From Dipetalonema caudispina (lineage: Eukaryota > Nematoda > Chromadorea > Rhabditida > Onchocercidae): a DNA stretch of 37,821 nt. Positions 23,153-33,782 of this stretch are shown piece by piece. The position numbers and the translations under genes are program-made. A model generated the notes under the pieces. That model made no database searches, had not been told where the DNA came from, and worked only from the letters and a program-made list of their open reading frames with translations. How positions within the stretch are numbered: the stretch's first letter is position 1; every line of letters begins with the position of its first letter. The DNA lies in NCBI GenBank assembly GCA_013365325.1, contig JABVXV010000059.1, positions 229,497 to 267,317 on the forward strand, read 5' to 3'.

Positions 23153-23642
23153 TCAATTGCCTTGAATAATAGCAATAAGTGTATCACGAAATGCTCCGGA
23201 ACATTCGGATCGGATGCTATCAATCAGCGATTGACTATAGCTTTGCTCATATTGTTGTCTAATCAGTATCAAATCAATTTCAGGACTTAATATGATGATT
23301 CGGATAAGATCTTTGTCTTTTGTTCCTAGGTCCTGAGAAAGATAAACATATTAATTTGCAAACGCTGATGATATATTTTAGAAAAAATTTAAAATAGCTC
23401 AAAATTGTAGCGTAATGCTTCTTGATGAAACGTATCGTTCCACGTTAGTAGTATTTACATGGAAAAATAAAAGGTGAATTTAAAAACCACATAGAATACT
23501 ACGTGAAACGAATTGTACCTTCATTGCCTGATACAGTTCGAAAGTAAAATATCCAGGCTGATTCTGAATGTTCTTCATCAATGCTATTAATCCTACCTTC
23601 ATAACACCATCATATAGATGCGAGAAGTTGGAATCAGAAGAT
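23153..23642 (-). CDS. Annexin C-terminal part (linker and repeat 4), 2 exons; 5' exons not found
   Basis: Exons 23642-23519 and 23332-23153; phases agree (AAG|GAC) and the stop is TGA at 23153. The 101 residues match the end of annexin repeat 3 and all of repeat 4: GLIALMKNIQNQPGYF, then ELYQAMKDLGTKDKDLIRII, SPEIDLILIRQQYEQSY and SECSGAFRDTLIAI. Annexins bind acidic phospholipids in a Ca2+-dependent way. The type II Ca2+ loop (M-K-x-x-G-T) reads MKDLGT, with D in place of the usual first G. The 23643-25833 region upstream shows no exon for repeats 1-3. Either the gene has a very long intron, possibly enclosing the plus-strand SET gene, or this is a truncated copy or the result of a misassembly. 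Splice sites and frame are intact, so decay is not visible in what remains. Confidence 0.75.
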
Positions 23643-25833
23643 CTGAAATGATATTTAAAACCTGATATCTTTCCTTACAAAAGTAAGCCGGGCAAACACA
23701 TGCCACATATTGGTTAATTGAAATCTACCGATCGATTCAAACAATCCAAAAGTTTGTCGAAATAAAATGATACAATGAAGTAGTGAATTATCTCTCTATC
23801 AACATGGAGTTACAATATCGCTCGACTGATGATGGTAACAGGATCGGTACTGTTGATGTGATGTAGTTTAAATGAGTTTTCATTAATTTTAGCGATACTT
23901 TTGAGTCATTGCATAAAATGAGTTGTATTATTTGGCAAAACGTTGAATGACACTTTATCATGGGATGATTTTACGCTTATTAACAATAACAAAATGTGAA
24001 ATGATAACAGAAATGAATCATTACAATAACAATATAAAAAAAAAAAAAAAAAAAAAAAAGATGAATGATAATATGAAATTGAATTATAGTGAGAGGAAAT
24101 TATTTTTTTAAATTAAAAGGAGTGAAAAATTGAGAGAAATTATTGCAACATTCAAGAAAATAATTGCAGCAATTTGATATTTCTAAAAAAAGGAGAAATA
24201 GAATGAAGTAAACATTTTGAAAAGAAAAAATTTCAAAATTTTTACTCACTTTTGATAAAACTACTTTAAAGAAAGCAAAAACTAAAAAAATAAAATAAAA
24301 TAAATAAAAAATAACAGGAATAAAATTTTGAAATTATTACAAATATATTTTCGAATCATTACTTCAAATTATTTTCTAATATAATTTCTTGTTTCTTCTT
24401 TCTTTCTTTTTTTCTCAATGTAATTCTTTAATTTTAATTTTATTTGTCTTCCTATAAGTTTCATTCGAAAGTTGCATCAATCATTTCATTATCATCACAA
24501 TACTTAACATTCAAATATTATACCAAAATTAATTTATTGGTTGTAAAAAAAAAAAAAAAATTAATTAGTTATGATTTTGACATTGTTTACATTAATCATC
24601 GCTTATTATTCAAAATTTTGAACATTTTTTTTTCTTAAAATTAGAGTGATAATTTGTGAAAAATTCGAAATTCTGTTGTTAATTATTTCATTTTTATGTA
24701 TTTTAGCACATTCAAAATTGTTTATTGTCATCAGAAATGATATTGTTTGTTTGAAAAACACTGCAAAAGTTAAATGATATTGATTGATTTAATTTTTATT
24801 GATAGATCAAATAGTTACAACAATTACATTTCTTTCGTTAGAAATTTTATTCATTTCAAAATTTAATACTTGGAGTAATTTGAAGCAATTAATTGTTTAT
24901 AATGATTGGAAAAACTGGGAAATTAACAAAAATCACATTATTCAAAGTAATTTTTGAAAGAAATAACAATCCTAACTAAAATTTTTCTTTTAGTTAGAAA
25001 AAAATTGTAACTGACTGATTAAGTAGGATAATTCTAGGATATCTCCAGGAAATACCATAGCAGTAATCCCGCTATCCACCAAATATTGAGGCATAAATGT
25101 GAATCATATTTTTTTCATTCCGATCTTATTTAATTGTGCATTAAGATGGGTTTGTTTGTTGGTTCGATTCATTGTAAATTTCTCTCTCCCTCTCTCTCTC
25201 TCTCTCTTTCTCCCTCTTGTTCTCTTTCTTTCTCTTTTTTTATTTGTTCTATGGTGGAGGAATTTCTTGTAGAATCTGAAATTTCATAGCAAAAATTTTT
25301 TGAAATAATTAGTCTAATTTAATAAATTTATTGGAATACATTGAAAGAGAAAGTACGCTATTTCGTTGACATTTTATAACAATTTTTGTATTACTTTTCC
25401 CAAATTTTTTGGATTTTTTTACTCCTATCGCTCTTACTTTTTTCTTCCATTTTCTCTTATCTCGTTTTAATTTCCAACGAATGATAAATTCTGTCATTTA
25501 ATTATCAGATAAATTCAAAGTTTGAAGCGCAAAGATACAATGGACAATAACTACTGCCATTGTCCCTTTTGCACTTCGTCATTTTTTTGCTAGCAAATAA
25601 AAAAAAAAAGAGATTCATACATTTTAATATTTTTGACTTATGAGAATATTAAATTACTTATCTTTGGGATATTTATTGTTGGCTAAAGTATTCATTTAAA
25701 ACAGACATCCTTGATTACGCGGAGATATTATTAATCATTCATTGATTAGGTGAAGAATGAATTGTCAGATTTGTGAAACTTTTCATGGCGTTATATAAAT
25801 GTAATGAAACGATTTTTCGCAGAAGTCATTCTG
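23643..25833. other. Stretch upstream of the annexin exons
   Basis: Very AT-rich with a poly-A run at 24036-24059 and a CT-rich tract at 25180-25240. I searched the minus strand for further annexin repeats (GxGT loops, the S/E-I-D-L helix) and found none. A 34-codon minus-strand frame at 25094-24990 (beginning MPQYLVDSGITAMVFPGD) looks protein-like but is unattached. The open frame at 25497-25309 is a Lys/Arg-rich low-complexity reading. Confidence 0.45.
25180..25240. repeat. CT-rich microsatellite
   Basis: TCTCTCTCCC followed by (CT)n and TTCT-type variants on the plus strand. Confidence 0.85.
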
Positions 25834-25841
25834 TGCTTTAG
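25834..25841 (+). promoter_or_regulatory. Probable spliced-leader acceptor of the SET gene
   Basis: TGCTTTAG ends two bases before the ATG at 25844. An acceptor with no open upstream exon directly before a start codon is typical of trans-splicing. Confidence 0.5.
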
Positions 25842-25843
25842 CA

Positions 25844-28800
25844 ATGAGTTCAAACATTGAGTCATCCAGCGGATCATCGTCATATGAACAATTTGACATT
25901 TCGCAGTACCGGAAATTTCTGAATGAATTACAAAATCGTGCAAGTGAGCTATGGGAGAAAGCACTGTGTCGTACCCCTACTTCGAATACAATCGAATTGC
26001 TAAGGGAACATATGATGATTCGAGAATCCTTATTGGAAATCGAAATGTTGCAAAAAACGTTTTCACGCAATTCAGAAATTGATTTGACGTGAGTTTAATT
26101 TAATTAAAATACTCCCTATTTTACTCTAGATTACTAAAATGTATAGGGACATCAACTATGAAATTATTTTTTTTAATTAGATTTAAAATTGGCACCGATT
26201 AGATTTCGATTGAAAGGTCTATTTACTATCTTCCACTCGTAAAACGGTCAGAAAATTAGCATTTTTAATGATACAAAGTCTTGGTCTATTTTGTTAGCCA
26301 AGCCTAGAAGTCAATTACAAGTGAACTTATTAAATTGATGCTTAATATTCAGAAAAGAAAATGAAGGTTCATGACTAGCGAATAACACTGGAATTCTACA
26401 TTTTTATATGAGATCAGAAAGAAGTTTTCTGGTAGGAGGAAATGAATATATCAATATATGTAATGCATTAATTCTTATATATGATTTATTAGCGCGAATT
26501 TGGTCGGACTGAGTTGTTTTTCTCTAACGTAAAAATTTTGAAATTAATATGTGAATTTATTTTGCTACAGATGCTCAGAACGACGTAAAACAGCCCTGTC
26601 AGATTTTCTGCAATGGGCGAATATGGTTGGAATCTCTCATTGTTGCGTAGAAATTGTTTATGAGAAAGATGTGGATGGATTTGGTTTGATAAGCTCAGAT
26701 TATGCTACAGTTGGATCAGATTTGTTAAGAGTACCTCGAAAGGCAATCTTTTCATTGGACCAAGCTCGAAAATCATCTTTCTTAAAGTAAATTTTTCATT
26801 TTTGATAATATGCTGTTAGATACTCTAAATTAACCATAGATTTAAATAATATCTTTTCAACTCATTTATGAAAATCAAATTTTGGGCGTGCATTCGACCG
26901 AGACATAATAATACGTTCAATGGAAAATGTTGCTTTGGCAATGATGTTGTGTTGTCAGAAACTGGTGCCTCAGTCACACTGGCAGCCATATATTAAAGTG
27001 CTTCCAGAAAGATTCAGTACTCCTCTCTTCTTCACTGTTGAACAGTTACAGGTAGGTGAAATACAGATATCTTTATGTAAATAAAGTTAGTAGCCGATGC
27101 ACATATTGCTGCTTTTTAAATAGAATGTAAAGTATCTTTAAGAAAAGGGGTAGAATCTTAAAGATGCTTATCTTTAAAATGAGTGAAATCTTAAAGATGC
27201 TTTAAGCTTTCTACTCTTTTTCAATTGAAAAGATTGATTGACAGCAACTATCCTTTTTCTTCGTCTATCCAGCTCATGCGACTAAACTGAAGATTTTTTT
27301 AAAAAGATTTTTTCTTTCATTCCAAGCTATTCCATATTTTTCTACTATATTTACTGCCTCTGCTTTTAAAATCTGATTATCCACTTGTTGCAATAAGAAA
27401 GTCTTTATTATGTGGAAGATTGGTACTTTTGCATGCACAGCACACACCGAGGTAGACAAAACCGAGCGAACCGAATATCTGCATGGATGAATCAAAATAA
27501 TAGCTTATCGACTGTGGACTTTTTTCCAGAGGCCTTTTCTGGCATTGTTCATGTTCTTAAGGGGAAATGATTATATTTAATAATCGTGTGATGATGATTC
27601 AAATATAGCGCGCTAATTGCCTTCATTTTTTAGTATTTGCGTCCGTCACCATTATTCGAAGAATCGTTGTTGCTGTACAGAAATGTTTCGAGACAATTTA
27701 TTCATTTCTTATTAGAAATCATACGCAGTGATGAATTTCGTCATAGAAAGAAGGTAACATTACTTGATGAAATTAATTATTTTTTAGTAGTTTATTACAC
27801 ACTCATTTTGTCATCTGATCTAGCGAAAAAACTTTTCGTTCATATTTTTGTTTTTATTTTCTGCAATTTCAACAAAACACTATTTGTTCAATCCGTAACC
27901 CGTAGTCCCTAAGAAAGATGCTCAAGCTTTCTTTTTTCGTTCGTCCTGCATTCAAACAATAATACTCTAAAAAAAAAAAAAAACTTTGGTTTGTATTGGT
28001 TGAAATCAGTTTTGTTTTGGTTTCAAAGTTGGTTTATTTGAGAAGTTGGGAAACATGTTATTTCTAATTATAACGTATATTGTCATTTCGTTGTGGTGGT
28101 AAAATGGTTCATTAGAATGTTTCAGAAATCAAAAGAAGAGATGTCAAAACTGGAACCAATATATGTTAATTCTCCTCTTACTGCAGCAAATTTCACGTTC
28201 AACCTATATCGATGGTCCGTTGCCTGCATCTCAACGCGTATTAATATGATACCGAGCGAAGTATTGAAAGATGACATAGGTCAACCACGAATGGTATATT
28301 TCTTAAATTGTTGAAATTTCATTTCTTAGATGTGATATCACAAAGACTTCAATTTCATATGTAAAATTTATTCACTATATATGTATAAGAAATTCGGCGT
28401 AGTGTTGAATTTAACATATGCTAGTTAAACCAAGCAGTACCTGACTAAATTTTCAATATATTTGTGATATGATCAACCCATCCGACTTTTTTATTAGTGA
28501 GAATTTTCTGTAAAAATATTTGCTATTGTAAGTACAGAGAACTTGTGGTGCTCTGGCTTCAAATTTTTGAAACTTGAAACGAGACATAGTGACCCAAACA
28601 ACATCTTTCTTTGTTAAATGGTAGTTGATATCGCAATTGCATCTTTTTTTAAAATTAGATACCTGGATTGATACCATTTCTGGATATGGCGAATCACAGT
28701 TACTCTGAGGGCGGTTTCCATGAAGCGGTGCATTTTTCGGATGAATTTGACTGTGCAGAAATCATTGCTGTTCGAGATTACAAACCTCTAGAACCCGTGA

Positions 28801-29792
28801 ATATTTTCTATGGTTGGCGAAGCAATCGTGATTTCCTGTTGCATAATGGTTTTGTTCCACTCGAAAAGAACGTTCGAGATATTTATAAGTTGAAAATTGG
28901 TATGTTACAAATTGTTTGGAGTATATTTATTTTTCCAGAAGCTGTATATCACTAATCAATCTTTGATGCCTATTAGTAAAGTTGTTCTCCCCTCCTTCTC
29001 GCCTTTTCTACCCCATACTCCTACTCTGCAAAGTACTGGCTGTATTGATTGCAGCATTGAAATACTACGAATCTTTAGTGATTTTACATTTGTTTGTTCT
29101 ATTATGTATGGAAAAGCAACGTTTTATTAATGAATAAATTGAACGGACGGAATACTTCATTGAGAAATACTTCATATACTTTGTAAGAAATGCTTCATTC
29201 GTTAATTTATGCCGAATACTGAGGGATGAGTATTTCTCCTGTAAAGTACTAAAAAACATAAATTATTTAGCATCAAACTTTTAGAAACAGAACCACTTGA
29301 AGATTATTTAGTAAAGATAGCTTATAAATGATAATTTTCCTTCAAAAAGTGTCGCTTTCAGGACTTCCAAAATCGAAACGTGAAGATGGACGCATGCGTT
29401 TGTTTTATGCCCTTGGCTTTGTTGCTGAATCAACTATTTTTGTTTTTGAAGTGAGTATATGTGAGCCGTATTTCCACGATTCGCTGTTCCGTTTTGCTCA
29501 AATTTTTGTTTTGGATGAAATTCCCTTAGCAGTTGAGCAAGTGGAGGAAACGTTGAACTCTTCAGATAACATCCGAAAAGCTTGGAACTTTCTCTGTGAT
29601 CGTTTCGTTCTTCTTCTCAGGGCATATGATAGAGTAGTCGACCCAGTCGAAGTAACACATTCGGAACCATCCGAATTTAGCAAATCTGATAGAATTCGAA
29701 AATCTATGATTGATAGGTTGAAATTATCAGAAATAGAAATTCTAGAAAAAGTGAAAGATTTTTGCAGCAAACGGCTACTGGGAATAGCTTAA
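25844..29792 (+). CDS. SETD3-like protein methyltransferase, 7 exons, about 532 aa
   Basis: Exons 25844-26088, 26571-26786, about 26872-27051, 27634-27753, 28126-28293, 28659-28899, 29362-29792. It belongs to the SETD3/LSMT-like SET family; human SETD3 methylates actin His73. In order: an N-terminal helical region (about residues 1-82), a split SET domain (about 90-370: GFGLISSDY, VPRKAIFSLD, HWQPYIKVLPERFSTPLFF, YRWSVACISTRIN, LIPFLDMANHS, NIFYGWRSNRDF) and a C-terminal substrate-binding domain (about 390-532). Residues aligned with human Asn256, the SAM-binding N-H pair and Tyr313 are present (N293, N321-H322, Y360). The position of human Trp274 is Leu (L317). Exon phases agree except at exon 2/exon 3, where exon 2 ends in phase 2 at a GTAAATTT donor. 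The conserved reading of exon 3 is preceded by an in-frame TGA at 26869-26871 and no in-phase AG. The overall length is close to the family's usual size of about 590. Confidence 0.85.
27120..27210. repeat. CTTAAAGATGCTT direct and inverted repeats in a SET-gene intron
   Basis: Two close copies of CTTAAAGATGCTT (about 27159 and 27191), preceded by an inverted relative AAAGTATCTTTAAG (about 27129). The segment could fold as a hairpin and its core resembles the arm of the inverted repeat at 17797-17920 (AAAGTATCTTAAG). Confidence 0.45.
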
Positions 29793-31657
29793 TCAGTAGA
29801 AATTTTTCTTAGGTGAGTAAAACTCTACTATATTTAAACCGAAAATTATGTTCTTGTTTGCTATGTATTAAATTTGTTGATATATTCCTAATATATTTAT
29901 TGAACCAGTAATAGCAATTAATCAAATTACGGATTGTTTCTGGTGAGTATTTAAAACTAGAGATTTACTAATAAAAATGCGGGTGCGGCGTTGGAATCCG
30001 AAAAACGAAATCCGTCATTTTTGCCTTTATTGTTAAATAGTGATGATAATTTGCACATTAATAATATTATTATTCGCTGTGCTTATTTTATATAATCCTT
30101 ATCAGAATAATGTTGTTTTCATGTAGAAATATAATAAATGTGGAAGTAGAAGAAATATGCAGAAAAAGTTTTTTTCTGGCAATATACTCACAATGCATTT
30201 TTTGATGATGGAGTTACAATATTCTAAGCCGAGAATATTGTGCCATTTCGATGTATTTTAAGTCTTGTTTGATTAACAATTAAACAGAAATGTAGTTCGA
30301 AACATGCTCGGAACTCAACAATAATTGTGAATGAAGGAGTAACTTTGATAACATCGTAATTTCAAGTTCATGAATCAATCATTTCCTATAGGTTGACTTT
30401 GAAGGGATCTTTAGAACTCAAATTTTTTCTTTTCTGTTGATGATACAATTGTTTACAGAGCAAAATCGCACAAAAGAGAGGATTTTTATACTCAAGAAGA
30501 TCAATTGATAAGAAATATGCGAGACATAATTTTGCATTTGTACGATTAAAGCAATTAAAAAATTTTTCTTGAGTATAGTGAATACGAGATTTATTCAGCT
30601 GTACAATAAAATCTGAAATTATTGATTAACGAAATTGATTGATGATACCTTTCTGAAGTAATTGCATATATATTAGCATAAATAATTATTACTTATGGAA
30701 ACGGAAAAAGTGAAGGATGATTGAATTAAGTATGCATATTGTCGTGTTGGTTTCAAAGAATGTCGCAGATTTTTTGCTCAAAGATTTGCTTACTAATACA
30801 AGATAACATAACATGACAATAACTATTAAATGTGAGCCAAGTTCATTTAACCTGAAATCCTGAAATGACGACAAAATTCCCGAAATATGCATAATATAAA
30901 TGATATAGTCTTATCAGAAATTTCAAACATTTTATCGAACTCAAAAATGCTTGCTGTATTAGAGACGTAAATATACGCCATATGCGTGAAACAATGAATG
31001 ACCTCTTAAGTTCTATGATATAATACGGAAAGAATTATGGAATGATGAATGAATAAGCGAAAAGAATTTCGAAAATGTGTATCTCAAATAATTGGCATAA
31101 CAGGGTTCAGTTAAGAAAATTGGTGTTGCAAAATAAGTGATGCATGATTATTCAAGAAGATATTTCGGAAGGATTTGATTTACTTCCCGGTCAATTGAAC
31201 TCTATTTGTATTCTGGATCACTTAAAATACCAACGTCATTCGATCATTCATTCGTTTCTATTTTGTCGTTGTCAATCTTACAAGCATTTCGATTGCCTGA
31301 TTCGTCTGGTATCACTACGCCCACAATTAGGTTTCTAAAAAATAAGAAGACAAATTTGTGAATGAATTGAATTATTGATCAATTGATTTAGATGATTAAT
31401 TAGAATAGCCATTCGTCCATATATTGATTTAATACATTTCTATTTTTTTGATAGGGATGATCATAAGACAATATCTGCCAAATAACATCAATGAAATTAT
31501 GGTTTAATAAGATAACTGGTATTTCGTATAAAATCATATTATTCATTTATAATTAATTTTTACGTTAAACGTATTTTTAAAAATCAATTGAAGATGTGAA
31601 AAATTTTTTGAATTTAGTTCAGATTTTTGATTACAAAAAAAAAAAAAAAATTAGACG
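29793..31657. other. Region between the SET and lectin-like genes
   Basis: An AATAAA at 29970-29975 may serve the SET gene. A less AT-rich segment at 31144-31338 has an open plus-strand frame (64 aa from an ATG) and also a minus-strand stretch with an acceptor-like TTTTTTAG and a donor-like GTAAGA. I could not choose between them and neither is recognisable. The rest shows nothing. Confidence 0.45.
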
Positions 31658-33443
31658 ATGCGTAATATTTTACTATCAACCATTTGGTTCCATATTCTCG
31701 AATTGCTACAACGATGTAATGGATGTTTAGCAACTAGTCCAGTGATATCACCAAAATTACATGCAACCACTTATAATCCTCGAACTCCAACAACAACTAT
31801 TGCGCCAAATATTCAATGTTTTCCAGTAGCCAGGTAAGACATTCTAGCTATTATTTCTAGATTTAATTAGGAATATTAGATTAATGAGCAAATCTATAAT
31901 GTAATCATTGATTGATGATACTATTAAATATTAGCTGCAATAATCTTTTGATTAAATGGAATTAAGAGATTGCTTAATTACTTACTGCAAGACATCGTCA
32001 GGTTAGTATTACTATTATAATATCCGTTTTTTTTTAAATGAAATTAGGCATTCTATTTAATTCATTTAACAATTGAATATTTGATATGACAAATGGAAAT
32101 GAGATTTTCATTCAAATATTATTAATCCAAATGATTACACAATTTCAATTTTAAAATAAAACAAATTTTACAGGCAAAAACGTGATTCTTCCACGTTCAC
32201 CTCTTCAACTGCAAATAATTTGTTGAATTTACCGAAGAATTGTTTACCAGTGGATTATCTGAAAACTGCGGTAGCTGAAATGAAAGCGGGTCTGATACAA
32301 AATGATTCACCCAATTCTGAACAAAAAATAACGGATAACTCACTTTTCCCATTATCAATCTCGAAACATCCATCAATTGCTATTGAACATCATACTATCA
32401 ATGATCATAGAGATTATGGCGAACTTTCATCAATCAATAAACAACCTACTGAAAAATGTTAGTTAACATTTGTAAAAATTATTGAATTATAATTATCTAT
32501 AATTGAATTTTCTTTTTATATTTACTCTTTCGAAATACATCAATTAAGAAAAATATCCGGAAAAAAAATTTTCTTTTTTCTTCAGTATGTCAAGATTTCG
32601 AATGGGATGGACCAATTTATCTGTATAATGAAACATTGAAAATAAAAATACCATATTGCTATAAAGTATGACATTTCTCTTCCTTTTTTTTTTTTTTTTT
32701 TTTTTCTATTTATTTATAATATTCATACGTAATAATCATTGATGTTGAGAGAAATTTAAAATGTTATTAATGTGACACTATTAATTGCTATCCTATTTTA
32801 CAGTATGTTGCAAGCATTGACGAAGAAACGGATGAATTAATTAGGTTGACGCAAAAAAGTGCACGTGAAAAATGTCGCTTATATGGTGGTGAAAATGGTG
32901 GACCATCGGATTTAGTATCCATTCATTCTAATGATGAAAATTATGATTTACAAAGTAATAATTTGGAATTCAAATTTTTGCTTTTAAAATTTAGCAAATA
33001 CTAGAAATTTAATAATATTTATATTTCAACATTTGGTAACTTTTTGGTTGTAAAACAAATATTTTCACTTCTCATTTCTCTTCTAATTTAACATATTTTC
33101 TTTCAATGTAACAAGAATACCTAGAAGATAAGTTTATATATCTTAATAAACAGTAGGAAACAATAAATTTACTTAAAATTCCTACTTTTCTCATCAAAAT
33201 TCATTCATTTCAGGTACACTTTCATTTTTCGGTTGGGAATCAGTCTGGATCGGTCTTGCTTACGATGATGTACACAGCACATGGCATTGGCTAGATGATA
33301 CAGCACTATCATTTTCAAAACTTTCACTTCGTGATCCAGCACAACATTGCGCAATATTACTGATCAATGGTTCATGGATTTCGGAAGATTGCAAAAGTAA
33401 CACTGTGTCACATTTTGTTTGTAAAAAACGAGCAATTGCATAA
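31658..33443 (+). CDS. Secreted C-type-lectin-like domain protein, 5 exons, 306 aa
   Basis: Exons 31658-31833, 32174-32457, 32586-32665, 32804-32954, 33214-33443; all phases agree (921 bp). Residues 1-25 look like a signal peptide (basic start, then [13 protein letters not shown], ending CLA). Residues 26-150 are a Thr/Ser/Pro- and Asn-rich linker with no domain and a KRD basic site at about residue 61. Residues 155-306 form a C-type-lectin fold: C178; the helix with C204 ([11 protein letters not shown]); [12 protein letters not shown]; the WIGL core (W242); HWLDD; and the disulphide set C276, C290 and C300 (HFVC). The Ca2+/sugar motifs EPN or QPD and WND are not present where expected ([23 protein letters not shown]), so classical carbohydrate binding is doubtful. 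Potential N-glycosylation sites include NGS at 282-284. Start choice: the first ATG after TTAG at 31651-31654. It is separated by 1.9 kb from the SET gene and is not obviously co-transcribed with it. Confidence 0.82.
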
Positions 33444-33762
33444 ATTATTGATTTTAAAACATGTTAAAGTGTTATAATTTAATCAACAAATCTTTCTATT
33501 TTCATGTTGTTTCAATAGTACTTTAAATAATATAGCAATATTGATTGATTCATTGAACAAAACAAAAAAAAAAATCAATATTCCACGGATCGATTAAACA
33601 AATCCTCTCATACTTCTTCATTTTCTAATAATGCTATTTGCAATATTCATTAATTTAGAATGCTCTAATAAAAAAACGATATTTAGACATAAATTATCCT
33701 TTGCAAAAAGAGAATATTTTTATACCATTAAACTTTCCCTCTCTTTTTTTTCTCGTGATCAC

Positions 33763-33782
33763 AAGAGAGAGAGAGAGAGAGA
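33763..33782. repeat. GA microsatellite
   Basis: An AGAGAG tract of about 20 bases followed by an A run, 320 bases after the lectin-like stop codon. Confidence 0.85.

Noticed and set aside
25155..25175. tRNA-like GGTTCGATTC segment
   Set aside because: No acceptor, D or anticodon stem could be paired around it.
25783..26070. Minus-strand 95-codon frame
   Set aside because: It lies opposite the first exon of the SET gene; a shadow.
29498..29770. Minus-strand 90-codon frame
   Set aside because: It lies wholly opposite the conserved last exon of the SETD3-like gene and has no family match; a coding shadow.
29793..31657. Operon joining the SET and lectin-like genes
   Set aside because: The 1.9-kb spacing is far larger than the roughly 100-500 bp usual in nematode operons.
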